Origin: Sialis fuliginosa | Lineage: Eukaryota > Arthropoda > Insecta > Megaloptera > Sialidae | Length of the DNA stretch: 64,000 bases | Reading direction: 5' to 3' | Assembly: GCA_961205875.1 (NCBI GenBank) | Contig: OY540810.1 | Coordinates: forward strand, 8,742,001 to 8,806,000 | In this document: positions 51,801 to 61,108 of the stretch, in pieces | Position numbering within the stretch: position 1 is the first letter of the stretch | How the letters are laid out: the number at the start of each line of letters is the position of its first letter | The notes under the pieces: generated by a model | The model's database searches: none | What the model was told of the DNA's origin: nothing | What the model saw: the letters and a program-made list of their open reading frames with translations, nothing else | Position numbers and translations under genes: made by a program

Positions 51801-54800
51801 TTACTTGGCAGATGTTTTTATTTACATTATAATATACATATAGACGTACGGGATTTTTTTTCCATATCATAATACTTATATAGATACGAGAAAAAGCCCC
51901 GTGCATGTTTGCTATTATCTTGTCGCTAAGCAACCATCGCATCGTTAAAGCTCGATACGCATTGTTATTAATAATGTTTATGTTTTGTTTGTGCTAATAC
52001 ATTCGATACTGCTTTTGTTCACACGCAAGCTTTATTATAAACACACTTTCATAAAATTACTCGTTCATTGTTTTGTATATGTATAATACAAACAGTTACA
52101 TATGTACCGACTAAAACGTAAAAACTCCTTTTGGCGTGAATAACATCTAGTGTTTCACGTCAGCCAGATACTTGGGGGGGTGGGGGGGGGGGTTATTTCA
52201 GAAACTTGATGTAACGTTTTCAGGGTGATCTAAAACCACTGAATAACTCAGAAACTAAAAGTCCGACTGGGATGATTCGATTAAATCTACGAGGTACAAG
52301 TACAAATCAAAACATTTAGCCAGTTTTAGTGAGTGAAAACTTCATAAAATAATTAAAATAAATCATAATGTCGGCTAAAACACGCGCAAAAGCCAGTATG
52401 AAATATAAAATACGTATAGCAGCTATCGGAAAATACACCATTACCAGAGCTGAAAGGGTCAGGAGCTACAGAGCACGCCAAAATGCGAAAGTCAGCAGCT
52501 TGGTCAACGACGGCGCAAGCACATCATAAGTCTGATTGTGAGTTTTATCTTACCCCTTGGATTTGGAACGTATTCACGTCAATCCCTCGACTGTACATCC
52601 CGACACAGTCAAACTCATTTTTTTACAAGATTTTCATGAATTAATTTGACGTTGCTGAAATTTAGCCGCCCTTTAAAATTTGTCCTAAGCGAAAAATACA
52701 TGACTTTGATTTTTTACATGACTTTCATTAATTACATTTTTATCTTCGCGAAAATTTAACAAACACCCCTATCCTACATTAAAATGTACTAAAATGATAT
52801 TGTTATTATTATATTCACCCGGGAAAAAAATTTAGATCTAAAGTGATCAAATCAGATCTTGATAGATCTGCATTTTGAGACAAAATCATATTTTTTCATT
52901 GTCTTTTGATCTGTGGAGACCTGCAAAGATTTACAACGATCTACAAAGATCTCCGAAGATTGTTGTAGATCATGATAGAGGTTGAAACGTTGAAAATTCA
53001 TGAATTTTTTTCCCAGATATTTTTAAGTTATATATCTTTTGGTGGGTTTAGAGTAAAATTTTAGTAATGCAATAGAAATGAATTGCTACTTTTTCAATGG
53101 TGTAACCAGGTGCAGGGGCTAGCCCATCGTAGTATAGAAGTAGTATGATGTCATATATATACATAGGAATGAACAGTTTTGTATGTAAATGGCCCATCTA
53201 ATTTGTGAGAAAATTTTTGAAAGATCGAAAAAATGTATTCATAAAACAATTCGTTAAAATTATTAAAATTAAAAACGAAAAATAAATTAATACATCCCCC
53301 CCCCAAAAAAAAATCCTGGTTACGCCATTGTGCTTTTAGAATCAGTTAATTGATGTTTGGTATATTTATAAAATTCGTCTGAAAAGTTACATTAGCAAAT
53401 TACAAAATGTAATGTATAAAAATATTAAACAATAAAGGAGGGGGGGGGGGGCAACATTATCAATATGTCATTACTGAATATTTTTTATTTTCTCATGTCG
53501 GATATCTGGTAATAAAAACAATTGATAATAACAAAGTCATAACTTAGTTGTGCAGTTTTATTCGAATTCCAAGCAACGTAAAACATTAAGGTTATCATCG
53601 GAATCACCCACTATGCCAGGCATATGTAATTTACTTGTTTATATACCATAAACACATAAATGACTCATGTTTTGAATTGTTCAAGTTCAAAGTCAGAAGT
53701 AGGTTACCTTACAACACAAATATGCATTTTCAAGTATTATGCTTTCTAGATGTCAAAGAACTGTTTAGAACTTTCTAGATAAATTGGTTCCTAGAACTGT
53801 TTTTACCTGTTTTATTTTTTTTGGACTTCACACATTCCAAGAATTTTTTTGTTATTTGGATTTTTTTTCTAACAAATAGAAATTGCGAAAGTACTTTGTT
53901 TTGTTTTGATAAAATTACCTACATACTGACTGAATAAAAAGTTTGCACTTTGACAACATAGTACTATGGAACTATAAATCACATAAACTTCGAAATGGTC
54001 TTAAAATTTTTAATATAAAATAGATTAACTGTTATCCGTGGAATTTGTATTTTTTTGTATAATATTTTTTTTGGGATACAAATCTTATGTTCTTCCTCAG
54101 AATGCAAGCTATCTCCCTGTCAAATTTTATTAAGATCGATTCAGTGGTTTAACCGTGAAAAGGTAACACACAGACAGACATACATGTTTATATAAATACA
54201 CATTTATATAATAATATTAGTACGGATGTTCCATACTGTAAGTGTAAATGATCGTAATATTTACAAAAAAAATGTATTCGATAAATTGCATTTGAAAAAT
54301 GTTAAATCAACTATTCTAAAATATGTAGTTACTGAACTACCACATAAAATACAATTTTATTATTATATACATAGGTAAATTAATGTAAATTTTAAAGTAA
54401 TTATTCATAATTAAAACATTTATTAATTTGGCCAGTGAGTACAAGGATAATAGACATTGTTTATTACTGAAATTTCTCTTAATATTATATTCAAGCAACA
54501 ATGAAACGTATACTAATTATGAAAAGCTATTACAAAATCAGTGTTATAAGCATTGGAGGCGTTTGCAACTAAGCCCCCCACCCATCATTCCTAAACCGAA
54601 AAAAAAATTATTCCAAAATTTTGTTTCCGCATTAGACCTCTCAAATGCATAATCCGTATTTGTACAAAATCTTCTCTCTAAAACTGAATTAATAGTTATT
54701 TCACTAATTTAATTATTCACTTTAAATTTCATGAAAAGAATAGTGATTTCAAATCGAAAATGACGCCATTACGACATTTATTCTTACTTCGATTTATCGA

Positions 54801-57800
54801 CGCATAAGACTCAGGTATCAGGTAACTTTATTAATACAAAACTTGTACTAAAAATAACTTTTAGTATGTTTGCAATAAACGTTTTTCATTATAGATAGGT
54901 AAGGAATGATTAAGACATTATTGTCATACGTGATGATTTTCTATTTATTTATGCTTATTAAGTAATGAACAAGTTTTTTTTAGATTGCTCCAGTTTTTGA
55001 CATCAAAAATAAATTAAATAAAAACCTAAGATTCTGTCATAGCTTAAGAAGTAACTGTTCTTCACTAATTCAATAAGTAATTCGTATTGGTATACTTTTA
55101 ACTATTTCAATTAGTGTATATTCACTAATTCAGTTTTTTAGAGAATAAAGTCGAAGTCGTAAAAAAATCTTCAAAATTAAATATATATAATACAAATCAC
55201 ATACCCTTTCCACCATGGTTTCGCCCCACGAATTGGACCAAAGATGTTAAAGAAGCTATTCGGGAATGAATTAAACAGGGGGAATCCAGAGAATCCGGAT
55301 CCTCCTGCACCACCAGCAGGAACATCAATAACGCTAAACTCCGGTCGGGAAGAACTGTCTGGATTCTTCTCCGGGAACTCTTCCTTCTTCGGGTCTTTGT
55401 AATCGGGAGATAATGGTTCCCGATCTCTGTCGATCTTAGTCACTGATTCAGCCTCGTCAAGGTCTTCTACATCTCTGGGGAGTTCGGGTCCGATTCCAGG
55501 CCAGAACCTATTGCCGAAGTTAAACCCAAAGTTTTGTGTCCATAGTTTGAAATCTTCGTGTGGATCGCCGCTGAAAATTATAACAAAAAATTAAACATTG
55601 GTTATTACTTAGGTCTATTAAAAGAAAACGTAGCTAAAAAATTATGCATTCTATCAACTCAAGAATGCTGCCAACACTAATTTTACCCCCCCCCCCCCCC
55701 AAAAAAAAAAAAAGAAAATCCTGGTTGCGCAAGTCCGAGTAAATGTTTTTTTTTTTGTAAAAATGGTCTTCCCCGTCTTAATTTTATCATTTGCAGCGAG
55801 CACCATTTTTGATTGAAACCGTTTTGGGGTGAAGCTCAACTTCATTATATGTGCATTTTCTAAAAAATCTACAAAACGAAATATTAAACTGATGCAGTAT
55901 ATTATACATTTTGTTTTAACACTTTTTGAACGAAGTCTAAAAGAACTTTATAATATTTGTCAGTCATTATAATTTACTGTAATAAACAATATGGTATTTA
56001 TATCAAAACTGATATTTGTATTCAATAGGGACAATTATTTAAGGCTTTCACGGTCATCAAAAATAGTGGCACACTATGATCGTTAACAGCTCTATAGACA
56101 GAAAATAATTTCTGGCCCCATTGAAAAAGTAAAATCTAATAAGATCCATTTTTTTTAAATTACCCTTCAAGATTTATTTCCCTAAAAAAATAAAATATCT
56201 CTGTTGTTAAGGGTCCCCTTTTTAGTTACCCCTCCCTCTAAGTTAGGGGAGACTATTGTATTACGCACCACTGATCAAAGAGAAAAAATTCTTTCAAAAA
56301 AACTTTGAACGATTCTTTCAATCATTCAGAGTTCAAAGATACTTAATTAAAAATATATTTGTGGTTAACTAATAAATTCATTACATTATAAAATGAATTG
56401 ATATTTGAAGCAAAACTAATATATTTACAACAATGAAATTACGAATTTAAAAACATTATCAATATAGGTGTATGTACTTACATTACTTAACAGTAATTTA
56501 TTCAACATTTAAGTTCATTAACCCCTGAATTATCATGGGTTCTATTTGGAGACGACACACATTTTAAAATATAAATAATTGTATTCTTAAACGCACTGTA
56601 TTGTCTCAATATATATTAAATTGTTTTAAATTAAACTCTAACAATGGATCGCATGCAAACTGACTGCACTCGAATATAAGATTTTTTTTCTATGTAATTT
56701 AAAAAATTAGTTCAACAATAAAACTATCCAACAATTCCATTGCTTGTAAAATAACATTTTAGCACGAAGAACTAGATTTAATTTAATTTATTAATGTTTT
56801 AATTAAAATTTTGACCATAAAAGCAGTTTTATTGATTTTACATATCGTTACAATTGATATTGAAATTTCCTGTGTATCAGTATCCGGTACTACAAATATT
56901 CCACATATACATTAAACAAAAAAAGTCATGAACCAATTTAAAAGTTTTTTGACTACACACATCGTAAAATATAATGTTAATTTTTTATACAACATTAAAC
57001 TTTGCAACCTGGTTTGTCTTTTTTTTATTTTTAAGGAACTTAATGGTCCTATAAAAACGTATCTCATAATTATATATTATATGTAGTTTAAGCTACTGCC
57101 ACAACGCAAGGATAAATCTCCAAAATTAGACCCAAAATAATTTTTCAAAATAATCTAATTTTTATATCATTAACTTCTCAACGTTAAAAAATTTGTACCA
57201 TTGTATATACCTCTTGAACAGTAAGTAAATAAAGTAGACATAAATTAACTATTCCATTTAAAAAATATATAATTTATCATCGCTTCTATAGATCATGTAT
57301 TTCAAAATAATTTAAATGTATTAAATGTATCCTTATCTCTTAAAAAACAAATTATTATAGCCCTCACAAAGGGGGGCCGACAGGGCTCTAACCTGGTTGC
57401 CCGGGGCTATGGGGGTCCAGCGCGGTGAGTCAACAAGCCTTTTTTGTCGTCATCAAAAAAAAAATGTCTTAGGTTTTTTAACAAGAGGAGGCTCGTCGAA
57501 AATCATGGCCTGGGGATTCGCAATAGGATATGGGGACCATGTAAGATATATCCGGTATTAAAAATATCCCGTATATATAATATAGTACCTAACTGAAGTC
57601 ACCAAAAAGCAATAGAACCATAAACCAAATTAAAAGTTTTCTGATCATTTATTTTTTATAATACGTTCTATGGAGAGCATCAAAACATGCCCTTTTTTAC
57701 CTGTAAAAGAATTCAATATCCTAGTTTATCATATTTATTTATAAGGATTTTGAAGGTATGTACTCAGAGTAAATATTGTTTTAATAAAAATATTTAATTA

Positions 57801-58153
57801 CAAATTCTGTCAATGCGACAAATTTATTTATTCATTATCTTACGCATAACAAAAGACATCGCAAAGTATCGATTGAAAAAAATATATATAACATCATCAT
57901 ATCTGATTTCGCCAATGTAGTTAATTAACAAAACAAACTAAAAAAAATAACTGTATATTATTTGCATGTCAATACAATAACAGTTATTTATACCTACGAT
58001 ATACTTTCACAAATATATAAATAAAAATACAAACATCACCTAACCTAACCCAATTCTGCTGAAACCAAAATCAATAGATACGTACCTAAAGGCCGGTGTG
58101 AAATCTATACACACGGCAATTAGCAGGAGCAGGAATACACTCTTGTGAACCAT
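33813..58153 (-). CDS. mfas: Secreted four-FAS1-domain protein, TGFBI / Midline fasciclin type, 11 exons, 824 aa
   Basis: Exons in coding order: 58153-58086, 55570-55205, 38850-38683, 37709-37448, 37312-37164, 36615-36407, 36342-36205, 36145-35930, 35403-35102, 35022-34677, 34063-33813. Every junction is GT-AG and preserves frame. Residues 1-22 are a signal peptide (MVHKSVFLLLLIAV...). Residues 23-145 are a Gly/Pro/acidic linker ending KPWWKG. An EMI-like cysteine module follows (PNVC at 146-149, CCHGF at 217-221, GEPGC), interrupted by an acidic insert (157-176, five Asp in a row). Four FAS1 domains follow, at about 235-388, 390-525, 527-665 and 668-808. They carry the usual motifs, for example FVPTDEAL, FFAPSNTAF, FIPTDEAI and ILAPTNDAL, YHVV, RHHIL, and repeated NG(V/I)I(Q/H). 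EMI plus four FAS1 domains with a signal peptide and no GPI-type tail matches TGFBI/periostin and Drosophila Mfas, which are secreted matrix and adhesion proteins. Introns 1 and 2 are about 2.5 and 16.3 kb and carry many repeats; intron 2 holds the 2.3 kb palindrome. Confidence 0.92.
38095..38413. mobile_element. Harbinger-like miniature element in fasciclin intron 3
   Basis: The ends TGCTCGGTATTATAAAGAAT and ATTCTTTACAATATCGGGCA form an imperfect inverted repeat. TTA flanks both sides (38092-38094 and 38414-38416). Same family style as the MOCOS intron 6 element. Confidence 0.7.
38479..38522. repeat. Short hairpin repeat GGCACTTTA...TAAAGTGCC
   Basis: GGCACTTTATTCAGCGTC pairs with GACGCTGGCTAAAGTGCC across a short A-rich loop. 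The GGCACTTTA end recalls the ends of the foldback at 18543-18726. It lies in fasciclin intron 3. Confidence 0.6.
39198..39424. mobile_element. Miniature element with TGCCGTGTTTAGGCC ends
   Basis: Left TGCCGTGTTTAGGCCAAAAA and right TTTTTGGTCTGAACACCGG form imperfect inverted ends. The same ends occur at 16343-16461. It lies in fasciclin intron 2. Confidence 0.55.
39972..40319. mobile_element. hAT-type miniature element with exact 8 bp target duplication
   Basis: Begins CAGTGGCGTAAATAGC and ends ATCTACGCCACTG. It is flanked by ATCTAGCG at 39964-39971 and 40320-40327. The interior has G-rich and C-rich runs near the two ends, inverted relative to each other. Non-coding, fasciclin intron 2. 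Confidence 0.85.
41166..41482. repeat. Repeat with GACGTAGAAC inverted ends
   Basis: GACGTAGAACTATTACG at the left and AAGACGTAGTTCTACGTC at the right form a partial inverted pair. A related right end (AAGACGTAGTTCCACGTC) lies near 48783-48800. Fasciclin intron 2. Confidence 0.45.
42212..42433. mobile_element. hAT-like miniature element, exact 8 bp duplication but one degenerate end
   Basis: It ends in GCCGGCGCTG with a long C run just inside. TATGCAAG flanks it at 42204-42211 and 42434-42441. The left end does not start CAG as expected, so the terminal repeat is lost or the element is asymmetric. Confidence 0.55.
42715..43156 (-). mobile_element. GGTAC-ended miniature element, reverse copy
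   Basis: The interior matches the element at 20534-21101 in opposite orientation. Its ends read GGTACCTACTGACACCAGT and ATTGGTGCCAGTACC. Non-coding, fasciclin intron 2. Confidence 0.65.
44874..45514 (+). repeat. Dispersed repeat family D, copy 1 (internally deleted)
   Basis: It shares its start (AACATCT-CCAA-TAAATGCACA, then TGCTTCCTCG) and its end (CTCGTATCTTCGATATTGCGAG-AAGC) with the copies at 51007-51820 and 59958-60765. It lacks the GACGGACGG microsatellite and much of the TGTCAAAATGACA minisatellite. Start and end carry inverted TGCTTCCTCG-like motifs. Class is uncertain. Confidence 0.65.
45900..48204. mobile_element. 2.3 kb near-perfect palindromic foldback element in fasciclin intron 2
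   Basis: Two arms of about 1.1 kb (45900-47001 and about 47101-48204) are reverse complements with only scattered mismatches, around a spacer of about 100 bases centred near 47052. Both ends read TACACTCACGGAAAAAATT inward, and the element is flanked by TA, the target duplication of Tc1/mariner-type insertion. No transposase reading frame is present, so it would be non-autonomous. Transcription of the host gene would produce a very long hairpin RNA. Tc1/mariner affiliation is inferred only from the TA duplication. Confidence 0.85.
48242..48590 (+). mobile_element. GGTAC-ended miniature element, 3'-truncated copy
   Basis: Starts GGTACTGGCACCAGTCTTTT and tracks the 20534-21101 element for about 350 bases, then stops without the right terminus. 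It begins 38 bases after the 2.3 kb palindrome. Confidence 0.6.
49618..49854. mobile_element. hAT-like miniature element with one degenerate end
   Basis: The right end, GCGCGCCACTG, follows a long C run. TTAACATA is found exactly on both sides (49610-49617 and 49855-49862). The left end lacks the CAG start, as at 42212. Fasciclin intron 2. Confidence 0.5.
50350..50592. repeat. Foldback repeat, about 240 bp
   Basis: The left arm (CTTTTATTAAAAATGCACTA, then AACCAATATAAGCGTGGG) pairs with the right arm (CCCACGCTTTTATTGGTTTT, then TAGTGCATTTTTAATAAAAG). A/T-rich, non-coding, fasciclin intron 2. Confidence 0.65.
51007..51820 (-). repeat. Dispersed repeat family D, copy 2
   Basis: Reverse-oriented copy of the repeat at 59958-60765, highly similar along about 0.8 kb. 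It includes the (GTCC/GTCT)n microsatellite around 51145-51180 and a tandem array at 51518-51600 of about four 21 bp units containing the palindromic motif TGTCAAAATGACA. It lies in fasciclin intron 2. Confidence 0.75.
52160..52200. repeat. G-run low-complexity tract
   Basis: Two G homopolymers separated by a T, about 20 G in total, near 52172-52192. Length may be affected by sequencing error. Confidence 0.7.
52368..52529 (+). CDS. Short basic open reading frame, 53 aa, unrecognized
   Basis: ATG to TAA with no break. The predicted peptide is strongly basic (many K/R) and contains AERVRSYRARQ, a helix-like pattern I associate loosely with N-termini of some insect transposable-element proteins. 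Base composition is less A/T rich than the surrounding intron. It lies inside fasciclin intron 2 on the opposite strand. It could be a remnant of a mobile-element ORF or chance. I assign no function. Confidence 0.3.
   Translation: MSAKTRAKASMKYKIRIAAIGKYTITRAERVRSYRARQNAKVSSLVNDGASTS
52818..53016. mobile_element. Miniature element with CGGGAAAAAAATT ends and dense GATC sites
   Basis: The left end CGGGAAAAAAATTTAG and right end GAATTTTTTTCCCAG are inverted. The interior holds eight GATC tetramers in about 150 bases, mostly as AGATCT or its relatives. A related GATC-bearing fragment occurs near 63228-63300. Fasciclin intron 2. Confidence 0.5.
53095..53330. mobile_element. hAT-type miniature element, old
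   Basis: The ends CAATGGTGTAACCAGG and CCTGGTTACGCCATTG are inverted repeats. Flanking octamers (TACTTTTT and TGCTTTTA) match at six of eight positions, consistent with a decayed target duplication. A C run and A run lie near the right end. Confidence 0.7.
54050..54226 (-). mobile_element. Helitron-like 5' end fragment
   Basis: Read on the minus strand it starts A|TCCGTACTAATATTATTAT followed by CTGTCTGTG-type sequence and TCAAGATCGATT-type sequence, a common insect Helitron 5' end. No matching CTAG 3' end was found. Fasciclin intron 2. Confidence 0.5.
55571..58085 (-). other. Fasciclin intron 1 (2.5 kb)
   Basis: GT-AG intron separating the signal peptide exon from the linker exon. It contains a C/A homopolymer tract at about 55685-55715, G/C-rich remnants of hAT-like character near 57360-57430, and otherwise A/T-rich DNA with no gene seen. 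Confidence 0.8.
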
Positions 58154-58214
58154 TTGAAGTTCGCACTCGTATGATAATAATTAATAATGTTATATCTCAA
58201 CGCACTCTTCGATG

Positions 58215-58254
58215 TACAACTGGAAGCTTTTGTATACAAACACTTGTTTATATA
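58215..58254 (-). promoter_or_regulatory. Core promoter of the fasciclin gene (TATA box plus initiator)
   Basis: On the minus strand TATATAAA occupies 58254-58247. An initiator-like CCAGTTG places a probable +1 at 58221, so the TATA box begins at about -33, close to the ideal spacing. This predicts a 5' untranslated leader of about 68 bases before the ATG at 58153. Spacing and motif quality support the call; the exact start site is inferred. Confidence 0.6.
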
Positions 58255-58374
58255 GTGCTGCCATCTCTTACCAAATCAGAACAGGTGGGAGGGAATATTC
58301 TCGAAAATGTAAATGTGCATTGAATCATATATGTTTACGTACATGGGTGTCGCATGGGGAAATTAAAAGAGTAA

Positions 58375-58560
58375 TCCATACTAGAATTATAAATACGAAA
58401 GTAACTCTGTCTGTCTGAACCGATCTTGATGAAATTTGGCAGTAAGATTAGATATAAAAAAATACAAATTCCATGCGGATGATTTTTTGTAATAATAAAC
58501 TCACGCAAAGATCATTTTCAAATATCAAAGAAAAATAGATTTGTGATTTTGTTACGTTTA
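58375..58560 (+). mobile_element. Helitron-like 5' end fragment upstream of the fasciclin promoter
   Basis: A|TCCATACTAGAATTATAAAT followed by CTCTGTCTGTC is a common Helitron 5' terminus. No CTAG 3' end was identified. It begins about 120 bases upstream of the predicted TATA box. Confidence 0.5.
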
Positions 58561-59957
58561 TTTTTATTGGAAAAATTTGGCGTTTGGTTAGTTAGTTAGA
58601 TACATCTTCAAACAAAATCTGAAAACATTGTTTTTTTACAATCATTCTCTCTTCAACAAAACCGAAAATGGTTTTTTACAGAAAGTTTTTTTTTGTTAAA
58701 TTATAATTTAAATAAACTATTGGTCCATAAGTGCTCGTATTATTGATGTTTTACTATTAAATGATATCGCTCAAAATCAGTATACAGTTTTTTTTTATGG
58801 GGCCACATATTTTTTTTTGCTATTTGTGTCAAAAAATAAAATATACATTATATGGTATCTGGCCCCTTGGCAGTTATACCACTGCGAGAGTGGTGGGCCC
58901 CCCAGGGTAGAATATTAGTACAATTAACCTCAAATGTTCCAATATGCTTATTTTGTATAGTAGTATCTTTAGACAACTTAAAAAAATGTACTTTATATTA
59001 CGTGTCAATAAAAAGGAGCCACAAGTAAAAAATGTTTAAGAACCTATGCTTTAGATCTGCGTATATCTATGGTACCTAATTAACGTCAGCTCTTATAAAA
59101 TCGAAAAATGTTTTTCAACATCATTAATACAGAAGTCATAATAATAATTAACTCCGCATACGAGAAAATTATTTTTACAATTCATTTATCGTTCATAGAT
59201 CTTGTAACAAATACTTACAGCTGAATAAAGATTGCTCAATATTTTTAATTGTCTTATGATAAATACATACCTTACATATATTTATCTCAATATAACGTAA
59301 TATTGTTATTTATTTATACTTTTTATAAAATAGGTTATTTATTTTTACACTTCAGAACTATATGAATATGTACCTACCTAATTTATCTTCTACGTAGGTA
59401 CTTATATTAAAATCATCCCAACCAAAGAAAAGTATTAATTAACTTCTGGATATAAGTAATGCCCTAAGCTCATTTGAAAACAATTGGTAAAAAGGGCAAA
59501 CATTTAAAAAATATATATTTTGTCTCTACGTCACTTAAAATATTGAAAGTCTAAATATACACATAATTATGTTTCTAATTTTAATAATTACCTCCCAACA
59601 AAAATTTTTATCGGCGCTTATGTATGTTATTAAATTCGTACCATTAATGTTTACACACACGTGTATTAATGAATGTATGTATGTTTGTGAAAACATTTGT
59701 ATTTTGTTGTATTTCTATGAAATGGATAATTTAATAATTTCCTTCTAAACATTATTTATATAAATTACCTGTAAGTAATGAGTAATCTCTCGATATATAC
59801 AAACAGTATGTTATATTTTGAACGCTTTCTCTATTTGTCGATTAATGTATTAATAAAAAGAAATTAGGATTTTGAATCATATATTTTAAATATTATCTCG
59901 ATTCGGTTTTTCTAGGAATAAAAAAATTAGAATTACAAATCAAAATGAACCGAAAAA
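58561..59957. other. Intergenic DNA upstream of the fasciclin gene
   Basis: A/T-rich. A hairpin-prone GC patch lies at about 58860-58912 (GGCCCCTTGGCAGTTATACC...GGTGGGCCCCC). No gene is seen. Confidence 0.45.
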
Positions 59958-60765
59958 CAAAAAACATCTGCCAATTAAATGCACAGTGCTTCCTCGTGCT
60001 AAATTCACTAAAACCGATAGTGTTCAGATAAATTACCTGGCATTGGTTAACCATTTAATTTTTATACAAATTTTACTAAAAAATCTTCGAATTTTTTCTT
60101 AAAACGCATCTGAATATTTTTTCATATATTTATAATTTTTTGACAATTTCAATCTAAATCTAAATTTATGCAAATGTCAAAATGACATTTAAAACGTCAA
60201 GTGACATTTAAAACGCCAAAGTGACATTTAAAACGTCAAAATGACACTTAATATATCCAATCAAATATCAATTTAGAAAAACAAAACACGAATTTTTAAA
60301 ATTAATTTAGATAAATCTTTGTAAGGGAATATTTTACAACAAACGTAGTAGACCCATATTATAGGAAATTTAATTCTCTACAAAAAATATTCTATAAAAT
60401 TTTCTCGTAACATGTGTCGTTTTTGAGATATCTTGAAAAAATAAATATTTTGGGGTGTCACCCTCCCCCTTACACACGATTTTAATGATTTTGAAATGGG
60501 ACCGTCCTCAAACCAAACCCAACCATCCGACCAAGTTTCAATAATATCGGTTCAGTGGTTCATGAGTTATGCGTGTGACAAGGATTCAGGGGACAGACGG
60601 ACGGACGGACGGACGGACAGACAGACAGACACGGAACGAAAGTGTTTGTCTTGACGTGAAACGGATAAATAAATTTAAAATTTTGAAATTGGAGAACTTT
60701 TTTTTTGTCTCAATCTGAAACGATCACATAGCTTCTCGTATCTTCGATATTGCGAGGAAGCAAAA
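59958..60765 (+). repeat. Dispersed repeat family D, copy 3
   Basis: Full-looking copy, beginning near AAAACATCTGCCAATTAAAT and ending near ATTGCGAGGAAGCA. It holds about four TGTCAAAATGACA-type units at 60170-60260 and a (GACG)n/(GACA)n microsatellite around 60593-60630. A Helitron-like element follows within about 15 bases. Confidence 0.75.
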
Positions 60766-60777
60766 TATTATAATATA

Positions 60778-61108
60778 CTAGCTGTTATCCGCGACTTCGT
60801 TTGCGTGAAGTTAGTTTATGTAGGAGTTGTAAGACATAAAACCCACGAAGAAGAAGAAAAATAAGAAGGTTAGATAATACAGATTTCTGTTATGATAGTC
60901 GATAAAACAGGTCGCGCGTAAAAATGTCACACACACATTTTTTATCTGATAAATTTTTCGAGATACAAATTAGCCTATATCCTTCCTCAGGACTCAGGAT
61001 GCAAGCTATTTCCCTGAAAATTTTCATACTGTTGGGTTCAGCGGTTTAGCTGTGAAAAAGTAACAAATAGAGACAGACACACTTTCTCATTTATAATATT
61101 AATATGGA
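60778..61108 (-). mobile_element. Non-autonomous Helitron-like element, 331 bp
   Basis: On the minus strand it starts A|TCCATATTAATATTATAAAT, contains GTGTGTCTGTCTC, and ends GTCGCGGATAACAGCTAG|T. Both termini and the A/T flanks match insect Helitrons. Confidence 0.75.

Larger units (their letters stand above)
38851..55204 (-). other. Fasciclin intron 2 (16.3 kb repeat-filled intron)
   Basis: Bounded by a GT donor at 55204 and an AG acceptor at 38851 on the minus strand. Codon phase agrees on both sides (AAA GG|A CCA). Apart from the repeats listed separately it holds A/T-rich sequence with no other supported gene. A short basic ORF at 52368-52529 is noted separately. Confidence 0.85.
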
